Below, in pieces: positions 17,081 to 27,725 of a stretch of DNA of 64,000 nucleotides. The notes under the pieces were generated by a model. That model had not been told where the DNA came from. It searched no databases and was given only the letters and a program-made list of their open reading frames with translations. Numbering within the stretch: the first letter of the stretch is position 1; each line of letters begins with the position of its first letter. This DNA comes from Bradyrhizobium tropiciagri (lineage in GTDB: Bacteria > Pseudomonadota > Alphaproteobacteria > Rhizobiales > Xanthobacteraceae): the NCBI RefSeq assembly GCF_018130545.1, contig NZ_JAFCKF010000002.1, positions 372,001 through 436,000 on the forward strand, written 5' to 3'. Both the position numbers and the translations under genes were made by a program.

Positions 17081-18439
17081 ATGCGCAAACATGTTGGCTT
17101 CTTCCTCGGGACGGTTGCGGGAGCGTGTCTCACCCTGCTCGTGGCCTCGCCGCAGGGGGCGCATCTGTTCGCCGTCGCCAATGCCGCCGCGCATTCCGAT
17201 AACTCCAACACCTATTCGCAGCTCAATCTGTTCGGCGAGGTGTTCGAGAAGATCAAGACCGACTACGTCGAGAAGCCCGAGGACTCCAAGCTCGTCGAAG
17301 GGGCGATCAACGGCATGATCTCCTCGCTCGATCCGCACTCCCGTTACATGAACGAGAAGGGCTGGGCGGAGATGCAGGAGACCACGCATGGCGAGTTCGG
17401 CGGGCTCGGCATCGAGGTCACCATGGAAGACGGTTTCGTCAAGGTGGTGGCGCCGATCGACGACACGCCGGCCTCGCGGGCCGGCATCATGTCGGGCGAC
17501 GTGATCACCTCGATCGACGACGACCAGATCCAGGGCATGACGCTCGACCAGGCCGTCAACAAGATGAAGGGCGCGCCCAACAGCTCGATCCGGCTGAAGA
17601 TCGTCCGCAAGGACGCCGACAAGCCGATCGAGCTCACGATCACCCGCGAGATCATCCGCGTCCGTCCGGTGAAGTATCACGTCGAGGGCGGCGACATCGG
17701 CTATATCCGGATCACCTCGTTCAACGAGCAGACCACCGAGGGCCTGCACAAGGCGATCACGGACATCCAGAAGCAGGTCCCGCAGGACAAGCTCGACGGC
17801 TATGTCATCGACCTCCGCAACAATCCGGGCGGCCTGCTCGACCAGGCGGTGTCGGTGACCTCGACCCTGATGCAGCGCGGCGAGGTGGTCTCCACCCGCG
17901 GCCGCAATCCGGAAGAGACCCAGCGCTTTACCGCCCATGGCGGCGACATGACCAAGGGCAAGCCGCTGGTCGTGCTGATCAACGGCGGCTCGGCCTCGGC
18001 CTCTGAAATCGTCGCCGGCGCGCTGCACGACCACAAGCGCGCGACCCTGATCGGGACCCGCTCGTTCGGCAAGGGCTCGGTGCAGACCATCATTCCGCTC
18101 GGCACCGGCAATGGCGCGCTGGCGCTGACCACGGCGCGCTACTTCACGCCGTCGGGCCATTCGATCCAGGCGCTCGGCATCAAGCCCGACATCGAGGTGC
18201 TGCAGGACGTGCCGGACGAGTTCAAGACCCGCTCCGAGATCAAGGGCGAGGCCTCGATGCGCGGCCATCTCTCGGCCGAGGGTGCTGAGCAGACCGGTTC
18301 GCAGTCCTACGTTCCGCCGGACGAGAAGAACGACAAGGCGCTGGCAGCAGCCTTCAATCAGCTGCGGGGCGTCACCGTGAATGCCGACGCCAAGAACGCC
18401 GACACCAAGGCCGCGCAGAAGCGGCCGGTCCCGAACTAG
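17081..18439 (+). CDS. ctpA: Carboxy-terminal processing protease CtpA (S41)
   Basis: A 452-residue periplasmic serine protease with an N-terminal signal/anchor (VGFFLGTVAGACLTLLVASP). Then come the N-terminal CtpA helix region, a PDZ domain (about 100-185, GGLGIEVTMEDG and GIMSGDVITSID) and the S41 catalytic core. The catalytic dyad is Ser306 in NGGSASASEI and Lys331 in SFGKGSVQT; the nearby substrate loop is DLRNNPGG. It is probably involved in envelope protein maturation or turnover. The length is typical. Confidence 0.94.
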   Translation: MRKHVGFFLGTVAGACLTLLVASPQGAHLFAVANAAAHSDNSNTYSQLNLFGEVFEKIKTDYVEKPEDSKLVEGAINGMISSLDPHSRYMNEKGWAEMQETTHGEFGGLGIEVTMEDGFVKVVAPIDDTPASRAGIMSGDVITSIDDDQIQGMTLDQAVNKMKGAPNSSIRLKIVRKDADKPIELTITREIIRVRPVKYHVEGGDIGYIRITSFNEQTTEGLHKAITDIQKQVPQDKLDGYVIDLRNNPGGLLDQAVSVTSTLMQRGEVVSTRGRNPEETQRFTAHGGDMTKGKPLVVLINGGSASASEIVAGALHDHKRATLIGTRSFGKGSVQTIIPLGTGNGALALTTARYFTPSGHSIQALGIKPDIEVLQDVPDEFKTRSEIKGEASMRGHLSAEGAEQTGSQSYVPPDEKNDKALAAAFNQLRGVTVNADAKNADTKAAQKRPVPN

Positions 18440-18454
18440 GCCAATATCTCCGAG

Positions 18455-18542
18455 GTCATGGCCGGGCTTGACCCGGCCATCCATCTCTCTTCGCAAAACT
18501 GGTTCCAAATCGATGGATGCCCGGGTCAAGCCCGGGCATGAC
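18455..18542. repeat. Intergenic palindrome (GTCATGGCCGGGCTTGACCC type)
   Basis: The left arm is 18455-18484 and the right arm 18513-18542; they are reverse complements at 28 of 30 positions. The sequence resembles the abundant intergenic repeats of Bradyrhizobium genomes, as I recall them. It sits between convergent ctpA and the GGDEF-EAL gene and may act as a bidirectional transcription stop. Confidence 0.75.
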
Positions 18543-18572
18543 GAGCGATTGAGTAGTCCAACCGTTCGAAGC

Positions 18573-21320
18573 CTACGCCGCGCCCGCGACAGGTTTGCGC
18601 CGGCGCGTCGTGGCCGCACCCGCCGCGGGGCCGCGGCGATGCCCGGCCAGCAGCTCGCGGATCTGCGCCGCCGGCTTCGGCGGACTGAACAGGTAGCCCT
18701 GCATTTCCGAACAGCCTAGCTCACGTAGCAATTTCTGCTGCTGCGCGGTCTCGACGCCTTCCGCGGTCGTGGTCATGCTACGCTCGGCGGCGATGTTGAC
18801 GACGGCCTCGACGATGCCGGCCGAACCCTGCGGGTCGGCGATGTCGGTGACGAAGCAGCGGTCGATCTTGATCTTGTCGAACGGGAAGCGCTTCAGATAG
18901 CTCAGCGACGAATAGCCGGTGCCGAAATCGTCGAGCGCGATCCGGATGCCGATGGCGCGCAGCTGGTGCAGCGCGGCCAGCGCCGTTTCGTCGTCGCGGA
19001 TCAGCACTGCCTCGGTGATCTCGAGCTCCAGTCGGCCCGCCGACAGGCCCGACGCCGCAAGCGCCGCGATCACCTTGAGCGCCAGCGTGCCGCTGCGGAA
19101 CTGGACCGGCGAGACGTTGACCGCGAGCCTGATCTGGTCGGGCCAGTTCACGGCCTCCTTGCAGGCCGTCATCAGCACCCATTCGCCGAGCTGGTTGATC
19201 AGGCCGGTCTCCTCGGCGATCGGCACGAACTCCGCCGGCGAGATCATGCCGCGCACCGGATGACGCCAGCGAACCAGCGCCTCGCAGCCGGTGATCTCGT
19301 TGCTGCGCAGGTCGACGCAGGGTTGGTAATACACTTCGAGTCCGCTGCCGGCTGAGATCGTCTGCCGCAACTCCACCTCGAGCTCGCGGCGGGCGCGGGC
19401 GTCGGCATCCATCGCCGGTTCGAAGAAGCGCGCGACGCGGCGGCCGGCCGACTTCGCCGCATACATCGCGAGGTCGGCATTCTTCATGATCTGGTCGAGA
19501 TCGGTGCCGTCCTTTGGCGCCAGCGCAATCCCGATGCTGGCGTCGGTCGTGACCTGGTGGCCGAGGCATTGATAGGGCGAGCGGATCACCTCGTAGATGC
19601 GCGCGACCAGGTCGGTGACCTCGACTTCGCTCTTCACGCCGGTCTGCACGATCGCGAATTCGTCGCCGCCGAGGCGGGCGACGAAATCGCCGTCGCCGAT
19701 CACGCCGCTCAGCGTCCGGGAGACGGATTTGAGCAACTCGTCGCCGACCATGTGGCCGAGCGAGTCGTTGACGCCCTTGAACTCGTCGATGTCGATGTAG
19801 AGCACCGCAAGCTGGCTGTCGGGTGTGACATGCAGCAGCTCGCGCTTGATCTCCTCGTGGAACAGGGCGCGGTTCGGCAGGTCGGTGAGCGCATCGTAGT
19901 GCGCAAGATGGGTGATGCGCTCTTCGGCGCGGCGGCGCTCGGTGACATCCTCGTGGGTGGCAAGCCAGCCGCCGTCGGCGAGCGGCTCGTTGACGATCTG
20001 GATCGAGCGCCCGTCGGGCGTCGTGATCACCATGGTGTTGCGAACGCCGACGTCGCGCAGCACGAGGTTGACGTAACGTTCGACATCGCCCTGGAACGAG
20101 CCGGTGAGGTGGCGATGCACGATGACGTCGCGGAAGCTGCAGCCGGGTTTGATGACGTCGGCCGACAGGGCGTACATCTCGATATAACGCTTGTTGCAGA
20201 TCACCAGGCGCTGCGCGGCATCGAACAGCAGCAGTCCCTGGGTCATGTTGTTGACGGCGGTGTCGAGCCGGAGCTTCTCCAGCGTGAGGCGCTGCTGCTG
20301 GGCGCGATGCTGCTGCATCAGCTTGCGCACCACCAGCGTCAGCAGGATCGCGATCGCCAGCACGGAGATGCTGGTTACCGCGATCAGGATGCCGATCTGC
20401 TCGCGCCAGTTGGCAAGCGCCGCTTCCGTGGTGGTTGTCGCGACCACGACGATCGGGAATTTGGTCAACGCCCGCGACGACACCAGTCGGTCCTTGCCGT
20501 CGACCGGGCTGGTCAGCCGCGAAGTGCTCGCTGGCTGCTCGAACACCTGCTGCTGGCTGGCCGGGCCGGTGCGGAAATTCTTCCCGATCATCTCCTCGAC
20601 ATGGGGATAGCGCGCCAGCAGCGTGCCGTCGCGATGGTGCATCGAGATCGCAGCGCCTTCGCCGAGCGCAACGGTTGCGAAGAATTTCTCGAACGTCGCC
20701 GGCTCGATGCCGCGGCCGACCACGCCGAGAAACTCGCCATGCGGGCCGGTGACCTTGCGGACGATGGCGGTGGTCCAGTTGCCGCTGACGCGGCTGACCA
20801 CCGGCGCGACCATCATGTCGGGAGAGTAGGGGCTGGATTTGAAGATATTGAAGTAGTCGCGATCGGCGATCGAGGCCTGCGGCAGCGGCCAGGCACCCGA
20901 GCTGTTGATCAGCAGTCCGTCGGCGTCGAACACGTTGAGGCTGCCGACATTGGACAGCGCGTCCATCTTGGACTTGAGCATGGCGTGGATGTCGGCGGCC
21001 GACATCCGGCGCTTGTAATTTTCGGGGGTCGCGATCCCGTTGTCGCGCATGAACGCGATCAGGTCGCGCTGCACCACCTCGAGATCATCGAGCTGCTGGT
21101 CGAAATGCCGCGCCAACAGCAGCACGGTGTTTTCGAGCTCGCGCTCGCTGTTGTGCAACGCGCGCTCGCGGAAATTCTCCGCCATCAGCGTGGCGCCGAT
21201 CGCGATCGCGGCCATCAGCACGGCGCCGCCAAGGATCAGCCAGCGGATCGGACCGCTGCCGATCACCCCGGTGATGTTGAACGAGGCACTGCCGTTTGGA
21301 TTCATCTGACGCAATCGCAT
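18573..21320 (-). CDS. Cache-PAS-GGDEF-EAL cyclic-di-GMP enzyme
   Basis: This 915-residue membrane sensor carries both c-di-GMP synthesis and degradation domains. TM1 is at about 27-49. A periplasmic Cache domain (about 50-305) contains the typical IADRDYFNIF motif, and TM2 is at about 309-333. A PAS-like segment (about 350-465) follows. The GGDEF domain (about 480-640) has intact RLGGDEFAIV; the EAL domain (about 655-900) has CEALVRWRHP and DDFGTGYSSLSYL. Both active sites look intact, so net activity cannot be predicted. Ligand binding to Cache presumably regulates output. An alternative start is six codons in. Confidence 0.93.
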   Translation of the reverse strand: MRLRQMNPNGSASFNITGVIGSGPIRWLILGGAVLMAAIAIGATLMAENFRERALHNSERELENTVLLLARHFDQQLDDLEVVQRDLIAFMRDNGIATPENYKRRMSAADIHAMLKSKMDALSNVGSLNVFDADGLLINSSGAWPLPQASIADRDYFNIFKSSPYSPDMMVAPVVSRVSGNWTTAIVRKVTGPHGEFLGVVGRGIEPATFEKFFATVALGEGAAISMHHRDGTLLARYPHVEEMIGKNFRTGPASQQQVFEQPASTSRLTSPVDGKDRLVSSRALTKFPIVVVATTTTEAALANWREQIGILIAVTSISVLAIAILLTLVVRKLMQQHRAQQQRLTLEKLRLDTAVNNMTQGLLLFDAAQRLVICNKRYIEMYALSADVIKPGCSFRDVIVHRHLTGSFQGDVERYVNLVLRDVGVRNTMVITTPDGRSIQIVNEPLADGGWLATHEDVTERRRAEERITHLAHYDALTDLPNRALFHEEIKRELLHVTPDSQLAVLYIDIDEFKGVNDSLGHMVGDELLKSVSRTLSGVIGDGDFVARLGGDEFAIVQTGVKSEVEVTDLVARIYEVIRSPYQCLGHQVTTDASIGIALAPKDGTDLDQIMKNADLAMYAAKSAGRRVARFFEPAMDADARARRELEVELRQTISAGSGLEVYYQPCVDLRSNEITGCEALVRWRHPVRGMISPAEFVPIAEETGLINQLGEWVLMTACKEAVNWPDQIRLAVNVSPVQFRSGTLALKVIAALAASGLSAGRLELEITEAVLIRDDETALAALHQLRAIGIRIALDDFGTGYSSLSYLKRFPFDKIKIDRCFVTDIADPQGSAGIVEAVVNIAAERSMTTTAEGVETAQQQKLLRELGCSEMQGYLFSPPKPAAQIRELLAGHRRGPAAGAATTRRRKPVAGAA

Positions 21321-21664
21321 CCCCGCGTTTCACCCGGAAGTAGGTTTCGTGTATCTCCGTCCCGCGAAAGTCGTATCCAAACGAAATGGAGCAGCGGTTA
21401 GCGAGACTGGTTAACGAATGGTTGCGCGAATGGGCGGGCGATACCGTCTCCTGCGCTAGCGCAGCTGACTGATATCGGGACAACAAGTTCCGAGAACGAG
21501 ACTGCAGATTCTGCCTACGAAAATGCGATGCGCGGAATCCTTTGCCGCGTGCGAGGTCGGTTCAACCATCCGTTTACGATCTAAGTCCATGACGCGGCAC
21601 AATGTCGTGCTCGGCACGTTGTTTGCGTGCGGTTGCTCGCAGTTCAGTGCGTGAAAGTGTCATT
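21321..21664. other. Divergent intergenic region upstream of the pilin and c-di-GMP genes
   Basis: About 340 bases with lower G+C than the flanking genes, expected to hold promoters for both divergent genes. I found no perfect CtrA site; the TTAACC near 21410 lacks its second half. Confidence 0.4.
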
Positions 21665-21829
21665 ATGAAAAAGCTTGTGCAGAATTTTTGTGCCGACGAG
21701 ACCGGAGCCACCGCGATCGAGTACGGGTTGATCGCAACCGGCATCGCCATCGCCATCATTGCGGCGGTGAAGGGCGTCGGCATCAAACTTTCAGGCACCT
21801 TCAATTCGATCAGCGGCTCGTTGAAATAG
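21665..21829 (+). CDS. Flp/Fap-type pilin subunit
   Basis: A 54-residue type IVb prepilin. The leader MKKLVQNFCADETG is followed by the prepilin-peptidase site and the hydrophobic helix ATAIEYGLIATGIAIAIIAA, a classic Flp motif with Glu five residues after the cleavage point. It would polymerise into tight-adherence pili made by a Tad/Cpa machine. No cpa/tad genes are nearby, so this is a dispersed pilin copy. It starts 344 bases from the divergent c-di-GMP gene. Confidence 0.93.
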   Translation: MKKLVQNFCADETGATAIEYGLIATGIAIAIIAAVKGVGIKLSGTFNSISGSLK

Positions 21830-21838
21830 CGCCGGCGA

Positions 21839-22360
21839 TCACGCGCCCGCGCGATAGTGCCCGGACTTGCCGCCGATCTTCTCGATCAGATGAATGCCTT
21901 CGATGCGCACGCCGCGCTCGACTGCCTTGATCATGTCGTAGATCGTCAGGCAGGCGACCGAAACCGCGGTCAGCGCCTCCATCTCGACGCCGGTCGGCCC
22001 GGTCACCTTGACGCTGGCGCGAACGATGCAGCCGGGCAGCTTGCGGTCGGTTACGATATCGATCGTGACCTTGCTCAGCGCCAGCGGGTGGCAGAGCGGG
22101 ATCAGATCCGAGGTCCGCTTCGCCGCCATGATGCCGGCGATCCGCGCGGTCGCCAGTACGTCGCCCTTCTTGGCCTGGCCGGTTTCGATCAGCGCCAGCG
22201 TGGCCCTGCTCATCAGGACGCGGCCCTCGGCGACGGCGATCCGCTCGGTCGCGGGCTTGGCCGAGACGTCGACCATGCGGGCGTCGCCCTTGGCGTCGAT
22301 ATGGGTGAGGGCCGTGCCGGTCGGCTCGGCCTTGCTCTTGGCTTTGATCTTCCGCTCCAT
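21839..22360 (-). CDS. moaC: Cyclic pyranopterin monophosphate synthase MoaC
   Basis: This 173-residue enzyme converts the MoaA product to cyclic pyranopterin monophosphate in molybdenum cofactor synthesis. Motifs are [32 protein letters not shown] and [20 protein letters not shown]. It starts four bases after trpC ends, so cotranscription with trpD and trpC is likely. Confidence 0.97.
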   Translation of the reverse strand: MERKIKAKSKAEPTGTALTHIDAKGDARMVDVSAKPATERIAVAEGRVLMSRATLALIETGQAKKGDVLATARIAGIMAAKRTSDLIPLCHPLALSKVTIDIVTDRKLPGCIVRASVKVTGPTGVEMEALTAVSVACLTIYDMIKAVERGVRIEGIHLIEKIGGKSGHYRAGA

Positions 22361-22364
22361 CGCG

Positions 22365-23186
22365 TCAGCGGGTGCCGGTGGCGCGCGGTGCGGTCGGCCG
22401 CGTCAGCAGGGTCCGGGTCGCCGCGGTGACGTCCTGCTGGCGCATCAGGCTTTCGCCGACCAGGAAGGTCGACATCCCGACGTGCTCGAGGCGGGCGAGA
22501 TCGTCAGGGGTGAAGATGCCGCTCTCGCCGACCATCAGGCGGTCGCGCGGGATCAGCGGCGCCAGCGCCTCGCTGGTCGCGAGCGTGGTCTCGAAGGTAC
22601 GCAGATTGCGGTTGTTGACGCCGATCATCGGCGAACGGAGCTTCAAGGCGCGGTCGAGCTCGGCGCGGTCGTGGATCTCGATCAGCACGTCCATCCCGTA
22701 GGACAGTGCAGCGTCTTCGAGCTCCCTGGCAACGACGTCGTCGAGCGCGGCCATGATGATCAGGATGCAGTCGGCGCCATGGGCGCGCGCTTCTGCGACC
22801 TGATAGGTGTCGAACATGAAATCCTTGCGCAGCACCGGCAGATTGGTTGCCGCGCGGGCTGCGACCATGAAGTCGAGATGCCCCTGGAACGAGGGCGCGT
22901 CGGTCAGCACTGACAGGCACGCTGCGCCGCCGGCCTCATAGGCCTTTGCGAGCACCGGCGGATCGAAGTCGGCACGGATCAGCCCTTTCGAAGGCGAGGC
23001 CTTCTTCACTTCCGCGATCAATGCGTAGTCGCCGCGTGCGTGCTTGTCCCTGAGCGCGCGGACGAAGCCGCGCGGGGCTGACGCCGATTTTGCCTGCGCC
23101 TCGACCTCGGCGAGCGGACGCGCGCGCTTGGCGGCGGCGATCTCCTCGCGCTTGTAAGCCTCGATCTTGGTCAGGATGTCGGACAT
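22365..23186 (-). CDS. trpC: Indole-3-glycerol phosphate synthase
   Basis: This 273-residue TIM-barrel enzyme closes the indole ring in tryptophan synthesis. Motifs are [14 protein letters not shown] (catalytic Lys), [34 protein letters not shown] and LMVGESGI. It follows trpD by 12 bases and precedes moaC by four. Confidence 0.97.
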   Translation of the reverse strand: MSDILTKIEAYKREEIAAAKRARPLAEVEAQAKSASAPRGFVRALRDKHARGDYALIAEVKKASPSKGLIRADFDPPVLAKAYEAGGAACLSVLTDAPSFQGHLDFMVAARAATNLPVLRKDFMFDTYQVAEARAHGADCILIIMAALDDVVARELEDAALSYGMDVLIEIHDRAELDRALKLRSPMIGVNNRNLRTFETTLATSEALAPLIPRDRLMVGESGIFTPDDLARLEHVGMSTFLVGESLMRQQDVTAATRTLLTRPTAPRATGTR

Positions 23187-23198
23187 CGTTTTACACGC

Positions 23199-24212
23199 TC
23201 AACCGTTGGAAACCGCGACCAGATGCTTGAGCCGCGCCGCGGCAGCACCGCTGTCGAGCGACTGGGCGCCGATCGCCACACCTTCTTTGAGGTTCTTGGC
23301 TCGGCCGGCAACGATCAGCGCCGCGGCGGCGTTGAGCAAAGCGACGTCGCGATAGGCGCTCGGCTTGCCGTTCAGCACGCTGGAGAGCGCGATCGCATTG
23401 GCATCGGCATCGCCGCCCTTCAGCGCCTCGCCGCCGACGCGGCCAAGGCCGGCGTCCTCGGGGGTCACTTCGAATGTCCTGATCTCGCCATTCTCGAGCG
23501 AGGCAACGAAGGTCGGGCCGGTGAGGGTGATCTCGTCGAGGCCATCGGAGCCGTGCACGACCCAGACCGTGTCGGAGCCGAGGTTCTTCAGCACCTGTGC
23601 CAGCGGCTGCACCCATTGCCGCGAGAACACGCCGACCATCTGCCGCTTGACGCCGGCCGGGTTCGACAGCGGCCCGAGCAGGTTGAAGATGGTGCGGGTG
23701 GCGAGCTCGACCCGGGTCGGGCCGACATTCTTCATCGCCGGATGATGCGCGGGCGCGAACATGAAGCCGATGCCGGCCTCCTTGACGCAGCGCCCGACCT
23801 GTTCGGGCGTCAGGTCGATCTTGACGCCGAGCGAGGCCAGCACGTCGGCCGAGCCCGAACGCGACGACAGCGCGCGGTTGCCATGCTTGGCAACCGGCAG
23901 GCCGGTGCCGGCCACGATGAAGGCCGCGCAGGTCGAGACGTTGACCGAGCCGGAGCCGTCGCCGCCGGTACCGACGATGTCGACGGCCTCGGCCGGCGCC
24001 TTGACCGGCAGCATCTTGCCGCGCATCGCGGTCACCGCGCCGGTGATCTCCTCGACGGTCTCGCCGCGCACCCGCAGCGCCATCAGCAGCCCACCCATCT
24101 GCGAGGGCGTGGCGTCGCCCGACATCATGCTGTCGAAGGCGGATGCCGCTTCTTCACGCGTCAGCGTGGCGCCGGTGGCGACTTTTCCGATGATCGATTT
24201 CAGGTCGTCCAT
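23199..24212 (-). CDS. trpD: Anthranilate phosphoribosyltransferase
   Basis: A 337-residue second enzyme of tryptophan synthesis. The PRPP-binding signature is [20 protein letters not shown], with [21 protein letters not shown] and the [12 protein letters not shown] segment. It is the first gene of the trpD-trpC-moaC group, 70 bases downstream of the PpiD-like gene; trpE/G genes are not in this window. Confidence 0.97.
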   Translation of the reverse strand: MDDLKSIIGKVATGATLTREEAASAFDSMMSGDATPSQMGGLLMALRVRGETVEEITGAVTAMRGKMLPVKAPAEAVDIVGTGGDGSGSVNVSTCAAFIVAGTGLPVAKHGNRALSSRSGSADVLASLGVKIDLTPEQVGRCVKEAGIGFMFAPAHHPAMKNVGPTRVELATRTIFNLLGPLSNPAGVKRQMVGVFSRQWVQPLAQVLKNLGSDTVWVVHGSDGLDEITLTGPTFVASLENGEIRTFEVTPEDAGLGRVGGEALKGGDADANAIALSSVLNGKPSAYRDVALLNAAAALIVAGRAKNLKEGVAIGAQSLDSGAAAARLKHLVAVSNG

Positions 24213-24282
24213 TCGCTGGCTCAGGGTCTGTTGTTGGAGCTTGATCTCCGGACTGCGCGCCGTCGCGCTGTCCAGATCATGC

Positions 24283-26184
24283 TCAATTATTCGCGCCTGT
24301 CACCTGTGCGAAGGCTGCCTGGTTGACGGTCACGCCGATATCGGCCTCGATCTTGCTGACATATTGCGCGACCTGCTCGTCGCTCAGTGAGCGCCGCAGC
24401 GCCTCGGTGAGCTGCTTGACCTCGTTGGAGGCGAAGTCGACCGGCGGCACCGTGACGTCGGTGACGCGGAACACCACCCACTGGCTGCCACCGGCCACAG
24501 AGGTCTGGCCGTCGCCGTCCTTGGCGGTGCGGAATGCAGCCGCGATCACGCCGGCCGGCACGTTGGGCGGCGTTGCCTCGCGGCGGAAGTTCGCCGCGGT
24601 CTCGACCTTGACGCCGGCCGCAGTTGCCTCGTCGGCGAGCTTGGCGCCGCCGTCGAGCTTCTGGACGATCTCGGTCGCCTTGGTACGCAGCCTGGCGGAG
24701 ATCTGGTCCTCGCGCCATTTGGCCTCGACCTGGTCGCGGACCTCGTCGAGGGTGCGCTCGCGCGACGGCGTGATGCCGAGCACGTCGTACCAGACATAGC
24801 CGTTGTTGAACGAGATCGGGTCGTTGTCGACGCCGACATCACTGTTGAAGGCTTGCGACACCACGTCGAGGCCGCGCGGAATGTTTGACGCGACCTGGCC
24901 GTTCGGCAGACGCCCCGAGCGATCGACCGCGTCGATCGTGACGGCGGTCAGTTTCAGCTTCTGCGCCGCATCGATGACGCTGGAGCCTCCGCCGCGCTCG
25001 TCTTCCATCTTGTCGCGCAGCTCGGCGACCTTGGTGCGGGCGCGCTCGGCGGCGATCTCGCTCTTCACCTGCTGGGCCATGCTCTCATAGGTCGGGGTCA
25101 CGCCCGGCTCGATCTTGCCGACCTTGACCAGCGCAATGCCGAAGCGGCCCTGCACCGGCTGGCTGACTTCGCCTGCCGGCAGCGCGAAGGCGGCATCGCC
25201 GACCGCGGGGTCAAGGATTGCCGACTTTGCGACCAGGCCGAGATTGACGTCGGCCGGGTTGAGGTTGCGCTCCTTGGCGATGTCGTCGAACGAGGTGCCC
25301 GAGGCGATGCGAGCGCGGGCGGCCTGCGCCTCACCGGCGTCCGGGAATACGATCTGCGAGACCTCGCGCTTCTCCGGCTTGCTGAGCCGGTCCTTGCGCT
25401 CCTCGAACAGCTTCTTCGCTTCCTCATCCGACACCGTTTCCCACTTGCCGATTTCCTCGGGCGTGATCGCGACGAAGGCGATCTTGCGGTATTCGGGCGC
25501 GCGGAACTGAACCTTGTGGTCCTCGAAATAGGCGGCGAGCGCCTCGGGCGAGGGCGCATCGATGGTGCCGGCCTGCGCGGCGCCGAGCGTCACGAAGTCG
25601 ATCGAGCGCTGCTCGTTCTGGAAACGGGTCAGCGCCTCGACCATCGATTTGGTCGGCTCGATCCCGGACGAGACGGTGCCGGCGATCTGCCGCCTGAGGC
25701 CGACGCGGCGCTGCTCGGCGATGTAGCGGCCTTCGGTGTAGCCAAAGTTGCGGATCACGGCCTGGAAGCGCTGTGCATCGAACTGGCCGTTGAGGCCCTT
25801 GAAGTTCGGATCGTTGTAGATCGTGCGCAGCACCTCGGCGTCGGACTGGTTGAGGCCCATGCGGCGCGCTTCCTCGTCGAGCGCGGCTTCCGCGAGCGTC
25901 TGCTGCAGCACTTGGCGGTCAATGCCGAAGGCGCGCGCCTGGTCCGGGGTCAGCGGACGGCCGAACTGGCGGCCAAGCTGCTGCAACCGGTCGGTATAGA
26001 TCTGGCGGAATTGCTCGGCCGAAATCTCCGTCCCGCCGACCTTGGCGAAGGTCGACTGGCCAAACCCCTTGAAGATGTCGGCAATGCCCCAAATTCCGAA
26101 ACTGACGATCAAAACGCCCATCACCACGGCCATAATCGTCTTGCCGAGCCAGTTTGATGAGGCTTTCCGCATTCCTCGAAGCAT
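24283..26184 (-). CDS. ppiD: PpiD-like periplasmic folding chaperone/peptidyl-prolyl isomerase
   Basis: A 633-residue inner-membrane-anchored SurA/PpiD-type protein. A short cytoplasmic N-terminus precedes one TM segment ([20 protein letters not shown]). Then comes a SurA-like N-terminal chaperone region (about 40-200) and a parvulin/rotamase domain (about 270-365, [20 protein letters not shown] and [20 protein letters not shown]). The long C-terminal chaperone part ends at about residue 630. It helps fold newly exported proteins near the Sec translocon. It lies upstream of trpD on the same strand. An internal ATG at 26172 is possible. Confidence 0.92.
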   Translation of the reverse strand: MLRGMRKASSNWLGKTIMAVVMGVLIVSFGIWGIADIFKGFGQSTFAKVGGTEISAEQFRQIYTDRLQQLGRQFGRPLTPDQARAFGIDRQVLQQTLAEAALDEEARRMGLNQSDAEVLRTIYNDPNFKGLNGQFDAQRFQAVIRNFGYTEGRYIAEQRRVGLRRQIAGTVSSGIEPTKSMVEALTRFQNEQRSIDFVTLGAAQAGTIDAPSPEALAAYFEDHKVQFRAPEYRKIAFVAITPEEIGKWETVSDEEAKKLFEERKDRLSKPEKREVSQIVFPDAGEAQAARARIASGTSFDDIAKERNLNPADVNLGLVAKSAILDPAVGDAAFALPAGEVSQPVQGRFGIALVKVGKIEPGVTPTYESMAQQVKSEIAAERARTKVAELRDKMEDERGGGSSVIDAAQKLKLTAVTIDAVDRSGRLPNGQVASNIPRGLDVVSQAFNSDVGVDNDPISFNNGYVWYDVLGITPSRERTLDEVRDQVEAKWREDQISARLRTKATEIVQKLDGGAKLADEATAAGVKVETAANFRREATPPNVPAGVIAAAFRTAKDGDGQTSVAGGSQWVVFRVTDVTVPPVDFASNEVKQLTEALRRSLSDEQVAQYVSKIEADIGVTVNQAAFAQVTGANN

Positions 26185-26436
26185 GGGTCCAACTTGTTTT
26201 ACAGGAGGGGAACCGGGTCGTGCCCAAATGGGACCAAAAGTCGGGACTTTTCGTCCGGCAGCAGGGCGTCACCGAATTGAAAACGCTTATAAAGTGGCCG
26301 AAGCCCCCCCGCAACCATGGGTGAGGGGGCGGATTGAAGCGGTCATGCGCCGCGCCGCCGGCGTCAAGCCGCGCTCTGGAAGTCGTCGCGCGGCTCTGAT
26401 AGCGCATGACGACGCTTAGAAGATGGGAAATCCGAC

Positions 26437-27189
26437 ATGACCGATGCCATCCGGCCGCTGATCGCCGGCAACTGGAAAATGAACGGCCTAAAATCCTCCT
26501 TTGCCGAGTTCAACGCGATGCTGGCCGGCGCCGGCAATGTCGCAGCCAAGGCCGATCTTTTGGTCTGTCCGCCGGCGACGTTGGTCGGGGCGTTCGCCGA
26601 CAAGGCGCGCGGCTCGAAGGTCGCCGTCGGCGCCCAGGATTGTCATCCAAAGGCATCGGGCGCCCATACCGGCGACCTCTCGGCGGAGATGTTCAAGGAT
26701 CTCGGCGCGGTCGCCATCATCGTCGGCCATTCCGAACGGCGCGCCGACCATGGTGAGACCGACGGCTTGATTCGGCAGAAGGCGGAGGCCGTCTGGCGCG
26801 CCGGATTGACCGCGATCGTCTGCATCGGCGAGACGCGCGAGCAGCGCGATGCCGGCAAGACGCTCGATGTCTGCGGCACCCAGCTTGCGGGCTCGCTGCC
26901 CGAGGGCTCGACCGCGGCCAACTTGGTGGTGGCCTATGAGCCGGTCTGGGCGATCGGCACCGGCCTGACCCCGACAACAGGGGATGTCGAGGAAGTTCAT
27001 CGGTTTATCCGAGGTCAGCTCACCGATCGCTTCAAGGCCGAGGGAAACCGGATCAGGATCCTCTACGGCGGCTCGGTGAAGCCGTCGAACGCGGCCGAGC
27101 TGATGGCCGTCGCCAACGTCAACGGCGCGCTGGTCGGCGGCGCCAGCCTGAAGGCGTCGGACTTCCTGGCAATCGCCGCGGGTTGTTAG
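26437..27189 (+). CDS. tpiA: Triosephosphate isomerase
   Basis: A 250-residue glycolytic TIM barrel. The catalytic residues are visible: Lys in AGNWKMNG, His in [15 protein letters not shown] and Glu in [12 protein letters not shown]; the phosphate loop is [12 protein letters not shown]. It is divergent from the PpiD-like gene and overlaps the convergent GNAT gene by four bases. secG and pyrG follow as in many alphaproteobacteria. Confidence 0.98.
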   Translation: MTDAIRPLIAGNWKMNGLKSSFAEFNAMLAGAGNVAAKADLLVCPPATLVGAFADKARGSKVAVGAQDCHPKASGAHTGDLSAEMFKDLGAVAIIVGHSERRADHGETDGLIRQKAEAVWRAGLTAIVCIGETREQRDAGKTLDVCGTQLAGSLPEGSTAANLVVAYEPVWAIGTGLTPTTGDVEEVHRFIRGQLTDRFKAEGNRIRILYGGSVKPSNAAELMAVANVNGALVGGASLKASDFLAIAAGC

Positions 27190-27722
27190 GCGGCCGCAGC
27201 GGCGGCGCCGATCCGCTTCCAGTAGATCATCGTCCCCGTGAGGCCGCCGTGCGGCTTCAGCGCGTAATCCGGGATGATGCCGCTGAGCTGAAAGCCTGAT
27301 CGCTCGTAGAGCGGCGCGGCGCCCTCGTCGACGGCGGTGTCGAGCACCAGCAGCGTGCGTCCGTGCTCGATCGCGAGCTGCTCGGCGGCGCGTAGCAAAG
27401 CTGTCGCGGCTCCGCGATGGCGGTGACTGACGCGCGTCATCATCTTGGCGATCTCCGCGCGATGCGGCTGGTTCGGCGGCAGCTTGAGCAGCAGCGTCAC
27501 GGTGCCGATCAGATCATCGCCGTCGAACGCACCGAGCACGATTCGCTCGCCGCGCGCGGCGGTGCCAAGCGAGTCCTGCCAGAACGCATTGGCATCGTCC
27601 GGCGACAGCGGATGCATGAAGCTCACGGAGCCGCCGCTGGCGACGGTCTCGATCAACAGCTCGCTGAGCGCGTTGCGAATCCGGGGCTCGTCGGCCAGTG
27701 GCTTGATCGAAAACTGCGGCAT
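27186..27722 (-). CDS. GNAT-family N-acetyltransferase
   Basis: A 178-residue GNAT fold. The acetyl-CoA-binding segment is about 95-115 ([20 protein letters not shown]), following strand [18 protein letters not shown]; the C-terminal strand is [18 protein letters not shown]. It starts three bases after the XRE-cupin regulator ends, so the two form one minus-strand operon. The substrate is unknown. Confidence 0.9.
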   Translation of the reverse strand: MPQFSIKPLADEPRIRNALSELLIETVASGGSVSFMHPLSPDDANAFWQDSLGTAARGERIVLGAFDGDDLIGTVTLLLKLPPNQPHRAEIAKMMTRVSHRHRGAATALLRAAEQLAIEHGRTLLVLDTAVDEGAAPLYERSGFQLSGIIPDYALKPHGGLTGTMIYWKRIGAAAAAA

Positions 27723-27725
27723 GGA

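Noticed and set aside
17072-18619. Long minus-strand frame opposite ctpA
   Set aside because: It is a shadow of the real protease gene; its composition reflects the G/C-rich third positions of ctpA.
21400-21420. CtrA site upstream of the Flp pilin
   Set aside because: TTAACC is present but the second TTAA half at the right spacing is missing.
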